Below are positions 10,949 through 21,580 of a stretch of 64,000 nt of DNA, piece after piece; position 1 is the first letter of the stretch, and every line of letters starts with the position of its first letter. Under the pieces are notes generated by a model. The model searched no databases. It saw only the letters and a program-made list of their open reading frames with translations, and was not told where the DNA came from. The DNA is taken from contig OX104128.1 in NCBI GenBank assembly GCA_944470555.2, positions 1,240,001 through 1,304,000 on the forward strand. The letters are read 5' to 3'. Source of the DNA: Heterobilharzia americana (taxonomy: Eukaryota; Platyhelminthes; Trematoda; Strigeidida; Schistosomatidae). The position numbers and the translations under genes are program-made.

Positions 10949-11934
10949 GGGTCGACATTGTTCATCAGAGTAATTTATTCTAGCTGTTGGTGGAGTAGAC
11001 AGGACTGGGACTGATGCATTCATTGATGAGTTGGATTGGTTTTGAAGACGTTCGATTTCGGGACATTCTTGGGTCTACACCATGAACGAAGATGTTTGAC
11101 GAAGGTGACAGTGAGGAGATGGAAACATGAATGGTTGTTGAGAGTAAGTTAAACTGGAGAGAATCAGAGTGTAGGTAGATAATCTTTGCATCCATTTTGT
11201 GGCTGGAGGCAGATGGGTAGGTGTTAACACGAACATATCTAATCATTATATGTCAGTGATTTTTCATTGATTTGACCATTGAATTCATGTGTATAGGGAA
11301 TTTTTGGCGAGTTGACTGATCGATCAGAGTGTCATGTAGATGGTTGATGTGAGCGAATTTCAAATGGATTATGGGATGACGGATTGAATGTGAATCAGTG
11401 GGTGTATAGGTGAAGAATCAGTTGTATTGAATCTAGTCGACGAGAAATCATCAAGTATGTGCATTTTGATCCCACTTGTTGATGTGATGTTTGTGATGCA
11501 GAGGGATTCTGTGCAATCACTTAAGAAGTTGGAGAGGTTGTTTTATGCTGAACATGATGGACTGGTTGGGTTACTTCAATTTTTGCAGGCTTCATAGTAG
11601 TAGATGAGGAAATGTTGATGAGAAGACGAATGGGATTGTATGAGATAAAGTGTGTTTCGAGAGATATAATTGGTAGGTGAAGGTTGATCCTGTTCTTGAG
11701 TGTTTTGCAGGTGTCGACCACTGATTCCGATTATTTGGAGGATCGCTGTTTGACCATTGATTATTGCTAACATGGATTGGATGATAACTGTATTTGTGCT
11801 GTGTTACTGTGTGTCTTCGTGATTTCTTCAGTCGTCAGTCGTGCATTACAGGAGGGTTCATGTCATCTGAGATGGGATGACTCATTTTCGCTTTCTGGTT
11901 TTCTGTATGTCTTGAAATTCTGTTAGTAATTTGC
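10949..11934. other. Unassigned DNA
   Basis: G-rich on the plus strand with several TGATG-type runs. The minus-strand open frames of 65-88 codons have no recognised motif. Confidence 0.4.
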
Positions 11935-12020
11935 TTTCATGTGGTTATTTATCATGGTCTAACATCATCTGGAGAATCACTGAATAGTCGGGTACACTCG
12001 ACAGTTTTGTTTTCTTTGTG
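11935..12020 (-). mobile_element. SINE family 2, tail fragment
   Basis: 'atttatcatggtctaacatc' and the following bases match the tail of family 2 read backwards, with many substitutions. Confidence 0.5.
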
Positions 12021-12727
12021 TAGGTCTTGTTAGCAGCGTAAATGCATGACGTTGTTGGGGACGTCATTTCCCTCGCGGTAGCAAACCCGCCACCAAGCAT
12101 CAAGCACGGCGATCAGATTAATCATTACCTCTTAGTGATTACCTCCAACGAACTGATATCAACGCAAGTGGAGTGCAGTGTTCGGCCTGTTGGGTTGGTG
12201 ACCACATTTCAAACTTGTTGATAGACTTCTGTCAGGATTCGGGATTGGAGCTCACGAGATTGTGTGGCCTGTAGTGGACACTTTGCATTTTAAGCTTTAC
12301 GAATACAGTTCAACCTCCTTTGTTATTCTTGTAACTAATTTTCAATGAGTACATTCGAACGTATATTCGTGAAGTTTTTATCATTTTTTCATTCGATCGT
12401 GTTTTGCTTTATATGAGATGGTTTAGCCAGAAGGTATTTTTCTAATTCTATTTCTTATATGTAATTCCCTAGTGGTTATGTAATCATTAATTGGGAACCA
12501 TAGTATGGAATCAGTAACTTTTCAATCTTTCTTGTGACTACTAATCCGTTTGTTATTCTCATTGCCGTCTGGGTGTCTACCAGTCAGTTCACCTTATGCT
12601 ACCAACATGGAGTTGTGCCTCAATGGTCGGTTTACTCAACTTTCCATTAATGGGTCACGAGTTTGGCAACTCTCCTCCTACTTACGTCTGGGTAAACAGA
12701 TGGCATCAGTAACCGTTGCACTACATA
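12021..12727. other. Unassigned DNA
   Basis: Includes a relatively GC-rich patch at 12050-12110. No domain or repeat match was recognised. Confidence 0.4.
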
Positions 12728-13075
12728 TATGATGACTAGCTTTGAGAGGTGATTCCCGGAATTGTAATGAGAAGTCGTGACTAATGCGGCCAACTAGGTC
12801 GAACATGATGACAGGTTCTCAACGACGGAAATGGATGGAGTTCATGCTGTATCGGGAACTGACAAAAGTAGAAAATATCGACCATTAGGTTCCAATCCAG
12901 AGGTTCGTTGGTTACCTGCTGACCGCTGAACCTGAAAGTCTTATGTTAGACCACTGGCTGGGTCATGGGTGCACACTGTTAAGGGGTCCCACACTACAAC
13001 GGGTTAGTCATCCAGTGCTCCCAGGTTTTCAATGTTTCTCCAACTGATGACAGTCCATGATGATGAATAGCAGCT
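12728..13075 (+). mobile_element. SINE family 2, nearly full length
   Basis: About 345 bases: start block 'gatgactagctttgagagg', 'gagaagtcgtgac', a tRNA-like part near 12895-12960, degraded hammerhead near 12975-13015 and the tail ending near 'catgatgatgaatagcagc'. The length agrees with the copy at 56108-56470. The ribozyme core is lost. Confidence 0.75.
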
Positions 13076-13214
13076 TTGATGTCGTTTGGACAAACATTTT
13101 ATAGCTTGAAGGAGCGATCTATGTACTAAAATTAGTTTGTCTGTTGCCATACTCAAATAAAATGTCCTATCTTTTGACAAATAATGTAAGAAAATCATAG
13201 AGTAGGTTCAAACC

Positions 13215-13320
13215 AGTAGAGAAGTACAACTTTCCTTACGGTTACAGGTGATGAGTCTTGGCAAGTACGAAACCTAGGTCGAATAGGGTTTCCTGTCTTC
13301 CATTGACTCCTAACATCTAA
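13215..13320 (+). mobile_element. SINE family 3, hammerhead-like tail
   Basis: 'tgatgagtcttggcaagtac', GAAA, CCTAGG and GTC occur in hammerhead order, followed by 'tttcctgtcttcc'. The first core base is not C (GTGATGA) and stem I pairing is poor, so cleavage is unlikely. The family resemblance to 3200-3415 and 60440-60640 is clear. Confidence 0.5.
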
Positions 13321-13992
13321 CATTGATATACAGTGCACCGTAACTGTATTATAAACTTGATCCATAACCTTCGATCAGCGCTGAGTGCTAACAACTAGAT
13401 AGCTACATAAGTTACCTAATGATAACCCAATCGTGGATACAATTGAATCCTTCAAGGACTGCGTTGTGGCCATGATAGGTTTGGTGGTGAAACCTCAGAC
13501 TTCAACACTTAGTGAATCATGCCCATCAACAGAAATTCAAAGAGTTACACATAGCATATATGCATAGTGAGTGAAGCTGAAAAACATGTAGGTCATTAGA
13601 GAATTTCAACCCAATGATTTAATCCCTAACCACTTTTCCCACTCATTGTAAGTAGTACTGATTTACACTTACAACTATTGGATGGTAAGAGTCGATGACT
13701 AGGAATCCCTGAGCCACTTAGGTTTTGTACTTCCCGGCACTCATCAGTTAGGGGTATGTGCAAACATGCGAAAACTGGTACCGTCCCCCCCTGATAGTTC
13801 AAATCTACGTCATTCAGTAATGAAAGGGGAAAGATAACCACTAACTTCCTCACTCTCCCTCCTCCTCCATGTAGGACTAGACTGTGTACACAAAACCTGC
13901 ATTGTATTCCATTAAATATAAAGAGAATAATTGTCATCTAAGATGGTAGTCATGACTTTATTATTTCGTCTGAATCACGTGAATATGCAAAC

Positions 13993-14478
13993 ACATTATA
14001 GATGTAATGTATTTTTGAGATGAATGAGGATTTTTTAATTTAGAAGTAGTATTCATCATGGACTGACATCAGTTGGGGAACCATTGGAAATCTGGGAGCA
14101 CTGGACAGCTGTTTCGTCCTAGTATGGGACTCCTCAATGGTTTTCAATGGTTCTCCAACTGATGTCAGTCCATGATGAATACTACTTCTAAATTAAAAAT
14201 CTCCATTCATCTCAAAAATACATTACTCTATAGTGCTCATTAGTGACTTGCTTCCAGATGGATGTTAGGAAGTTCTAATGAGAAGCCGTCACCTGTGGGG
14301 TCAACCAGTGGGAAATGAAGTGGATGCTAACTGAAGGAAGACGTTGGGTGACAGTCGCGCTATGTCGTCAATCGACAGAAGTTGTAAATTGTGAACCACT
14401 GGAAACCAACCCAGTGGCTGAATGGTTAACTCGTTCGACGTGAAACCTGAAGGTCCTGAGTTCGACATTATAGATGTA
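13993..14478 (-). mobile_element. Fold-back insertion of SINE family 2 with tail-to-head unit junction
   Basis: The 14-base direct repeat 'acattatagatgta' lies at 13993-14006 and 14465-14478. Inside, 14007 to about 14140 is hammerhead plus tail on the minus strand. About 14141-14464 reads on the plus strand as tail (to about 14226), then directly the start block of a new unit ('tagtgctcattagtgac'), then the tRNA-like head, ending inside the B box ('gtcctgagttcg'). The minus-strand 3' end is again 'ctcaaaaatacat' against the duplication. The template RNA must have carried a tail joined to a head. Confidence 0.85.
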
Positions 14479-14568
14479 TTATCTAACCACAATTTTAAAT
14501 CGATATTTATTCTAATCGCTTTTTAAAACGAGTACAATATTCTGAACGGTAATCATAACTTAACATAC

Positions 14569-14765
14569 CTTATTATTATTATTATTACTACCATTATTAT
14601 TATTTAGGGCAATATAAACAGGAAGTTCACAATCGAATCAAGCAAAGGTGAATTTACCCCACCTCCATCCCAGGCTCTTTTAGTTGTTTTGCAGATATAC
14701 GTTTTAAATAAACAGAAAATTAAGGAATGCACGGAACTGTTATTATTATTATTATTATTGTTATC
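14569..14765. repeat. (ATT)n microsatellites
   Basis: Two short ATT arrays at 14571-14605 and 14739-14762, with unassigned DNA between them. Confidence 0.85.
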
Positions 14766-14869
14766 GTTATTATTTTGTTTTTGCAGGAATCAATATTCTC
14801 CTTTGAGTATTTCTGTGATTTATTAAAGAACACACCCACTTTTGAAAATCATTCATCAAAGGTAAAACT

Positions 14870-15085
14870 ATTCATTATGAACTGACACCAGTTGGAGAAG
14901 CAATAGAAATCTGGGAGCACTAGTTAGCTATTTCACCCTAGTATGGGGCACTGCAGCAGTGCGCATCCACTACACCACCCCGCCAAGGATCGAACCCAGG
15001 AACTTCGGGTTCCGTGGCCAATACATTTCCTTTGAGCCACTGGGTTGGAACTTCAATCAGTTCTCGATATAACTCAACGTTCATC
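14870..15085 (-). mobile_element. SINE family 2 copy, minus orientation
   Basis: Tail 'atgaactgacaccagttgg' at the left, degraded hammerhead near 14920-14965, then the tRNA-like head (B box complement 'ggatcgaaccc' near 14988). The 5' part is short. Confidence 0.7.
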
Positions 15086-15159
15086 CAACGCCATCGTTGA
15101 GCAGCTGTCCCCATGTTCGACTTGGTTGGGTTCGATCCCTAGTGGGGCCATGTGAGTGC

Positions 15160-15345
15160 TCTGCTGAATGGCTAGAAGTGGAACCAGGGGTGCGCCTTTC
15201 GTCCTGTTTGAGACTCGTCAGCTGGATGTGCTTGTTTCTCAGTGAGGGATGTTGTGCCTATCAAGAGCATAACTTTGGACCGAGAACTTCAGACGCCCGA
15301 TCGCTGTCTACTAGACCACCAAGTCACTATAGCCAGTACTTGAGC
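15160..15345 (-). mobile_element. Sm-alpha-type retroposon with head and hammerhead
   Basis: On the minus strand the tRNA-like head ('ggtggtctagtagacagcga', near 15310) precedes the hammerhead at about 15195-15240. The core CTGACGA and GAAA are present, but the cleavage triplet reads ACC instead of GTC, so it should not cleave. Confidence 0.7.
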
Positions 15346-15419
15346 AACTGGTATAGATTTTATGGTATTGCATGTATTATCCCCTAGTGGATTGGATTGA
15401 ATTGATCGATCTCTCTTGG

Positions 15420-15550
15420 TATATGCGTTCCTGTGAAGAAACGCTTGTCCTAAACACAACTGTTAACTAATATCCATCATTACGACCAAGCTGAAACATC
15501 AGGTTACGTCAAAACGTCCGCATAGGAACCCATCAATTCAACTACGGGAA
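15420..15550 (+). mobile_element. Sm-alpha-type retroposon, 3' part
   Basis: Starts within the ribozyme ('gaagaaacgcttgtcc') and continues through 'gttaactaatatccatcatt' and 'gtccgcataggaacccatc', the family's 3' half. Confidence 0.6.
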
Positions 15551-15689
15551 GACACAAGTAACAACATAAAAGGAAACTTGGTTTGTTTCAATATTACATC
15601 TCAGGGATTTTTATTGAAGGCTGTTTTATTTTAATGAACAAATTCAAAATTGTGGATGGTTAATAAACGATGTATTATATGTACCACAT

Positions 15690-15745
15690 ACCTTACTGCA
15701 TCTAGGTTTCGTCCTTTTCAGCACTTGTCAGTAGTAAAGAGACTA
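15690..15745 (-). mobile_element. Hammerhead fragment, intermediate type
   Basis: Minus-strand reading: CTGACAAG, a short stem, GGACGAAA, CCTAG. It combines a stem II like Sm-alpha with the CCTAG of family 3. Inactive core (G lost). Confidence 0.4.
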
Positions 15746-15829
15746 ATATTTCCTATCTGATATACAATAGATGTCTCTGGAGCCATAGTTATCCAGTAGG
15801 CAATACTTTGGCATTTGAATCGATGTGTA

Positions 15830-15965
15830 TAGTATTGCGTTAGAGGCTAAGAGAAAATAACAACACTCAGTGGTATACCAAGTGATCCAGCTGACGAGTC
15901 CAAATTAGGACGAAAGGTCTATCCTACATTCCCCTACTTATCACCAAGTAGGCTAAAACATAGCC
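15830..15965 (+). mobile_element. Sm-alpha-type retroposon with intact core
   Basis: A degraded head is followed by the ribozyme at 15883-15935 and a short downstream piece. It lies 100 bases before an opposite-orientation copy at 16035-16145. Confidence 0.65.
15883..15935 (+). ncRNA. Hammerhead ribozyme (Sm-alpha type), core intact
   Basis: CTGACGA, GTCC/GGAC stem II, GAAA and an ATC cleavage triplet are all present. Stem III is weak (GGTCTA). Confidence 0.6.
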
Positions 15966-16034
15966 GAAGCATATTCATTCATAGTATTCTTCTAAATGTG
16001 ACCAACTATCATTCCGATAATGAAACTTACTGGT

Positions 16035-16145
16035 CTCAAGATGGATAGTAGCTAGCAGTGGAATCCAAGATATGTATTTCGTCCTATTTGGGACTCATCA
16101 GCTGGATGTACCTGTTTCCCGGTGAGTGATATTGTTCTCATTGCG
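16035..16145 (-). mobile_element. Sm-alpha-type retroposon fragment with best-preserved hammerhead
   Basis: Minus-strand copy that includes the block before the ribozyme ('atcactcaccggg') and the part after it ('ccactgctagctac'). Confidence 0.7.
16061..16113 (-). ncRNA. Hammerhead ribozyme (Sm-alpha type), fully paired
   Basis: CTGATGA, stem II GTCC/GGAC with loop CAAATA, GAAA, stem III of three A-U/U-A pairs closed by CA, and the triplet ATC ending opposite position 16069. Stem I pairs ATCCAG with TTGGAT over six pairs, one G-U. This is the best candidate in the window for an active ribozyme. Confidence 0.8.
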
Positions 16146-16498
16146 ATGGTATCATATAAAAACAATTATACTGGAACTTACTGGTTGTCCTCAAAACAAG
16201 TAGTTGATTTCCTTAAAAATGCCTACTCGAGGTCATTCGTCTCTCTTATGATCAATAATATAGTTTTTTGAAAACAAATAAGTATTGTCTGCATGTCGAT
16301 TTGTGATTTATGATGAGAATTCAGGATACACATACACACACACACACACTCACATATATGCTTACTACCTGTAATGCATACTGTCACAAACACACAAATA
16401 TATACATGCACAGACATAATTAATTAATCGATCGTATTTTATTAGTCAAATTTTCGGAAATAAAAATCAATTATTCGTGTATTCATACTGCCGCGAGA

Positions 16499-16552
<54 letters not shown>
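16499..16552. repeat. (ATT)18 microsatellite
   Basis: Uninterrupted ATT array. Confidence 0.95.
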
Positions 16553-16737
16553 GTCTTTATTCATTATAACAGTGAAGATCACAGTCGTGACCTTTCCTTT
16601 ATAAATTCCCGCTCAACTGATTAATTGTGTTTTGTTTTCTTCAGAGAAAATTTGAAATCCATAAATGTTACGCTTCAAAATAATTTATGAATGAAATAAA
16701 ATACGCACCTGAAAAAATTATATTATTGTTCTATTAT

Positions 16738-17145
16738 TGTTTTATACTGGGTGATGATTGTAGGTGAAATAAAAAAGTAGCATCGCGGTCGGATTCGAAC
16801 CAGCGATCATCGGGTTTCAAACCCCATGCTCTATCAACTGAGCTACGAGATCCAACTAATCAACACATTTTTATTTCACTCCCATCAACAACGATTCGCT
16901 TGACTACCATGTGAATTCGTGACACCTTACCACCACTTGATCATATTCACATTGGCTGCGTAGTTAACATTTCTCATCCCAATCAAAATGTAAATGAATC
17001 AGAGATTGGGGAGCATCCCATTGATTATCATTTGACTATCTGAGATAGGAGGCGTAGATTGTCAGACTTGTATTGATGCTGGGTGATGATTGAATATGAA
17101 ATGAAAATTTTGACCACAGTCGGATTTGAACCAGCCACCACTAGG
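16738..17145 (-). mobile_element. tRNA-headed SINE ('GGACCTCG' family), head-to-tail pair
   Basis: Closely matches 9155-9520, including the same altered tRNA-like segment and the same tail 'gattggggagcatccca'. The first unit is more complete here. The second unit is cut at about 17145 inside its T-arm complement. Confidence 0.75.
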
Positions 17146-17224
17146 TTGATTTATTGGAATTTCTCACTGACATTCCTCGATCGAATTGATTTCCTTTTCA
17201 TTGAAGGGATAAGTTCCTCTATAT

Positions 17225-17400
17225 AACTTATAATTTGTCTAGTGCTGGCCAGAAGCAGGATCCAGCAGATGCGTTTCTTTCTATCCAGGATTCGTCATTT
17301 GGCTGCACCTGCTTCCCAGCGGGTGTCACAGCTCATACTGAGAATCGAACTTAACACTAAACTAACTGTGACACAACTATTACAGTAGAAGTTCAAATAA
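17225..17400 (-). mobile_element. Sm-alpha-type retroposon, degenerate
   Basis: On the minus strand the core reads ATGACGA and stem II is poorly paired; GAAA remains. The head portion is eroded. Confidence 0.55.
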
Positions 17401-17404
17401 GAGT

Positions 17405-17640
17405 TTATGGTGAGGTGAAGATCATCGGTAGTAGTAGGTGGTAACCTTGTCTTACTCCTTCCTGTCTTCACTTCAAATGGGTCACTGAGCTTTCCATTGT
17501 GAATCACCTGGAATATGGCGTCGTCATATAGCTGTTGTTGAATGAGGTTAATAAAGGTTTGTGGCACTAACACCGTAGTGTTGAAGCAGCTGCCTGCCAA
17601 ATTACTTCTCCGTGGACACCATCATTGATATGTACGAATC
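17405..17640 (-). mobile_element. RTE-like LINE fragment, reverse transcriptase motif region
   Basis: Minus-strand reading 'PQTFINLIQQQLYDDAIF' and 'VIHNGKLSDPFEVKTGRSK' matches the reverse transcriptase of the copy at 17800-19330. It contains the same frame break before the GCxLSP motif. Confidence 0.75.
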
Positions 17641-17799
17641 CGGAGGACAGAATTACATAGATCCTCTGAACATCACAAACTGAAAAGTGTTACTCAACTA
17701 GACAAAACATCATCGACACCTAAGGAGAGTATTTGAAGCGTTTAGAAAGTAGATAATTGATCTTCAAAGAGTCTTTATTTAGTGTTGACATTATCTACA

Positions 17800-19335
17800 G
17801 AACTACTTCTATACCATGGGACACTAAGACCACTACTGCAGAAGGTTTACAAGGAAGGAAGGAAGGGAAGGTACCTGGCGACTGGAAGAAGGGCTATCTT
17901 GTCAAACTCCAGAAGAAAGGCGACAGAAGTCTTTGAAAGAATTGGCGCGGAACCACACTCCATCCCCGTCCACCCCAAACAAAATATTATGCCGCATCAT
18001 GCTGGAGAGACTAAGGATGCGCTGGATCCAGAACCACGACAGGAACAGACTAGCTGGATTCAGGAAGTACAAATCATGTGCGGACCAAATTACAAAGCTT
18101 CGCATCATCATAGAACCGAGTACAGAATGGCAGTCCAGTGCACTCGCTACCTAAACTTTGTCGACTTTGAAAAGGCCTTCAACAGCGTCGACAGAGAAGT
18201 AGTTTGGCAGTTGCTTCAACACTACGGAATACCACAAACATTTATCAATCTCATTCAACATCTATATGAAGAAGTCACATGCCAAGTAATTCACAATGGG
18301 AAGCTCAGTGATGCCTTTGAAGTGAAGACAGGAAGAAGTAAGACAAGGCTGCGTACTATCACCCATGATATTCCTGATTGTAGTGGACTGGATCATGCAA
18401 TAAAAAGTAAGTAGCAAGAAGAGGGGTATACGTTGGCTGGGTCGGGGAAAACAAACTAAAAGACTTGGATTTCGCCAATGACTTGTGTTTAATGTCTTGT
18501 TGCACAAACTTGAAGATCTATAAGCGAAAACTAACAAGTTGACAGAAGAGGCGAGGCAGGGAAGCGAAGACGGGACTTCAGGTGAATGTAGGGAAGACAG
18601 AGGTGATGAAGATACCCAACCAACACCACCAACAACAACCACCTCCAATCGCCGTAAGTGGGAGAAACCTAAAGGGAGTAGCGTCTTTCACCTAGCCAGG
18701 CAAGGCAGAATCGTTCCAACTACAGGTGGTGGTGGCACAGACGAGGACGTCAAGGCAGCCAGGATCGGAAAGACAGCAAGACAGGCGTTTATTAACCTGA
18801 AGCCAGTGTGGAGATCTTCTGCACTCAGCATAAACCATGAACAACATCCATATTTTTAACACCAATGTCAAGTCAAGTCAGTGCTGCTACATGGTTTAGA
18901 GACTTGACGCATCACGAAAAGCACTTTCAATAAGCTACAGACATTCATCGATAACTGCCTACGCTGGCTCGATAATGAAGATCGGATGGCTAGAATGAAT
19001 AAGCAACAAGGAACTCTGGCTGACAACGAACCAATCAAGAACCTATTACCCAACAAATATGCAGAAAGAAGTGGAGATGGACTGGGCATACACTGAGGAG
19101 ACCGACTGGGGACATCACGCATCAGGCCAAGCCAGTCACACGACTGGAATCCAAATGGGAAGCCACGGGTTGGGCGTCCGAGGTAAGGGTGACATGGAGG
19201 AGATCATGTGAGGAAGAAATAAGAGCTTGTGGTCAGTCGTAGAACCAGGTTGGAATGCAGACAGCAGAGTGCAGTGGATGCGTGTTACTGAAGCCCTATG
19301 TTCCACTAGGAACTTGAGGGAAAAATAATAATAAT
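17800..19335 (+). mobile_element. RTE-like non-LTR retrotransposon, 5'-truncated
   Basis: In order: the fingers region ('WKKGYLVKLQKKGD' in shifted frames), 'LNFVDFEKAFNSVDREVVW' (motif A), 'VIHNGKLSDAFEVKTG', then after a frame break VRQGCVLSPMIFLIVVDWIM (motif B), 'LDFADDLCLMS' (FADD-type motif C), 'SFTYLGSIVSTTGGGGTDED'-like thumb and the C-terminal domain. It ends in AATAATAATAA, a short microsatellite tail as in RTE elements. Several frameshifts and stops; pseudogene. Cytoplasmic reverse transcription function is known for the family only. Confidence 0.85.
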
Positions 19336-19370
19336 AACAGGTGATTCGTCTCATCTCGAGACCTTTCGGC

Positions 19371-19842
19371 AGCCCACACCTTCAAAATCAGTCAATCCTG
19401 GACAATACTACTTAGCAATTACCAACAATCGAACGCTCACCAGTCACTTCTTCCAAACACACTTTCAGAATCCGATGTCATATTGTATGAGGATAGTGCT
19501 AACACTCAAAATGACAAAAATTGGAAAATCTTATCCACAGTCTGAATAGAATACCTCCTTCATTGAGACAAGTGTTTCGAGTTACCATATGTCTATACAG
19601 TAAGAAGAAGGAACAAGACGACATGACATGTCATAAGTATTAGTCATTCATCACTGGGTTCCAGGTGATGGTGTGAATGTGTGTGCACTTGTAAGTGAAT
19701 GTCACAAAGTGTGAGGAAGATAATATGGGGGAGAAATTTAGCTTGGTTATGTACGAATGTACTTCTGGTGTGTAAAGCATGTAAGCAAGCTGGTTGGTTA
19801 TTTGCATCTTCCCTTCAGTAAAGTGTATTGGGATTCAGTATG
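19371..19842. repeat. Direct repeat copy 2 (about 470 bases)
   Basis: Second copy of 1-472. It is preceded by 'ctcatctcgagacctttcgg', which lies outside the window for copy 1. It sits immediately after the LINE microsatellite tail. Confidence 0.8.
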
Positions 19843-20176
19843 GTTACAGTATTAATTCAAAGCAGCGCAGGAGAAAGTCGGATTTCTCGCCTAATTTTAA
19901 TAAAATTTCATGATTATTACTATTCTCTATTATTTTTCATTTCTAGCCCAATACATATGAAACGATAGTTACAATCACCTTTAAAGGTCACTGGTTCGAA
20001 GCCTGTATCCAATGAAGACATTCACAAATTCACTTATTCAATGACTTTTACTGTTATAATGTAGTGTAATTACTACATTTCTCCTTCATAATTGGGTTAC
20101 TTTGTAAATTAGACCGAATTCATCCTTGTACTTTCTCAGAAGATTTCAGTAATACGAAAATTCCCATTTAGATATT

Positions 20177-20375
20177 TAGAGTAAAACAATGTGAATGAAG
20201 AAATATTTCTTTTCAATTACTTCCTCATCAATGGCTCTACACTAATGTATGTAACATTTTCAAACATAAAATTACACACCAATCTAGTGGTGAGAGTTGT
20301 TCAATGAAAGGTTATCCATCTCAAAGTAACAATAAGGTGATAATTGATCAGGTAATTAAGACAGTTACTAACATC
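20177..20375 (+). repeat. Inverted terminal arm, left, of a Penelope-like element
   Basis: Reverse complement of 21383-21580 with few mismatches. The two arms enclose the GIY-YIG coding fragment. Inverted long terminal repeats are a known arrangement in Penelope-like elements. Confidence 0.85.
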
Positions 20376-20436
20376 AACAGGTCAATACACCCACTTCTTG
20401 AATTTCGTCCCCTTGCAATATTAACAAAATCTGGTT

Positions 20437-21125
20437 AAATGTTTGGTCCGTCGGCCTAGACTCATCTGTTCAGATGGTACTTCTGACGAAGAGCTTCAAA
20501 TTACCCATGATCTGTTCAGTGGTAATGGATATCCAGAAACGTTTTTAGCTAAAAATATGGACACATCAAATATGAAAACCAGAATGCCTACAGTCTCCAA
20601 GAAACCATTGTTCCTAAGACTACAATTTCGAGGTGACATCATCAGCGAAATTGTGACACAACGCTTCAGAAATGCCATAAGAAGATCACTTAATGTTGCA
20701 AAGTTATGTTGTGTTTTCTACAGCCGGCCGATGATGACCACACGAACTGAAGACAGACTGCCTGACCTCTCCTCTTCTACGTGCATTTACCAGTTCAACT
20801 GCTCCTGTGGAGCTAGTTACATTGGACGTACAGTTGGTCAAGTCCGTCTTTGAATCGCCGAGCATCATCCTTCATGACTAAGTAAGGGGGAAACCAGATT
20901 GACACGAAGCTCAATACTCTCTCATCTGATTGACAGTGGCCACCGAGTTAACATTCATAATGCCTTTAAAGTTATTTATCGCATTCCATCTAACCTCACC
21001 TATGCCCTACCAGTTCCTTTTTTGCATACACTAGAAGCCATAGGAATCCACCTACACAAGACAAGTCTGTATGTTCAGAAGAGATTCGTACAGCCTCTTT
21101 CTTTGCCTTGGCCATCTGTATAGCT
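20437..21125 (+). mobile_element. Penelope-like element, GIY-YIG endonuclease part
   Basis: The first frame (20443-20853) has 'LFSGNGYPETFL', the linker seen after Penelope reverse transcriptases, then 'YQFNCSCGASYIGRTVGQVRL', a GIY-YIG nuclease start with its C-x-C pair. A stop at about 20851 interrupts it. The domain continues after a gap with 'RSSILSHLIDSGHRVNIHN' (20899-21123). The reverse transcriptase portion is absent, so the element is 5'-truncated between complete arms. Confidence 0.8.
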
Positions 21126-21198
21126 CATTTATTACAACAAGACTCTTCACTTCATACACCACACAATTCACTATAACTAATATTTTAATGGCTCCATT

Positions 21199-21220
21199 AT
21201 TATTATTATTATTATTATTA
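21199..21220. repeat. (ATT)7 microsatellite
   Basis: Short ATT array in the 3' non-coding part of the Penelope-like element. Confidence 0.9.
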
Positions 21221-21382
21221 CAGATTTAGCCATCTTCTTCTCCCCCTACTGTCTCTAACTACCGTCAACAATTTACCATTTTACGTAAGAGTTCATTTTC
21301 GCTCTTTAGTTATCATTATACAAAATATCAATTATGTAAGAACTTGTTCACAAAATCTTTCTACCATAATTAATCTATGCTT

Positions 21383-21580
21383 TAGTTAACACTGTCTTAA
21401 TTACCTGATCAATTATCACCTTCTTGATACTTTGAGATGGATAACCTTTCATTGAACAACTCTCACCACTAGATTGGTGTGTAATTTTATGTTTGAAAAT
21501 GTTACATACATTAGTGTAGAGCCATTGATGAGGAAGTAATTGAAAAGAAATATTTCTTCATTCACATTGTTTGTTTTACT
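21383..21580 (-). repeat. Inverted terminal arm, right, of a Penelope-like element
   Basis: Mirror of 20177-20375. The outer edges of both arms end near 'acaatgtgaatgaag' or its complement. Confidence 0.85.

Noticed and set aside
17782..18414. 210-codon open frame as a host gene
   Set aside because: It is a frame-shifted reading of an RTE-type reverse transcriptase; the correct motif B lies in another frame.
21520..21565. TTGATGA...GAAATATTTC in the right arm at 21.5 kb as a hammerhead
   Set aside because: The palindrome after GAAA is suggestive, but stem II does not form and the first core base is T.
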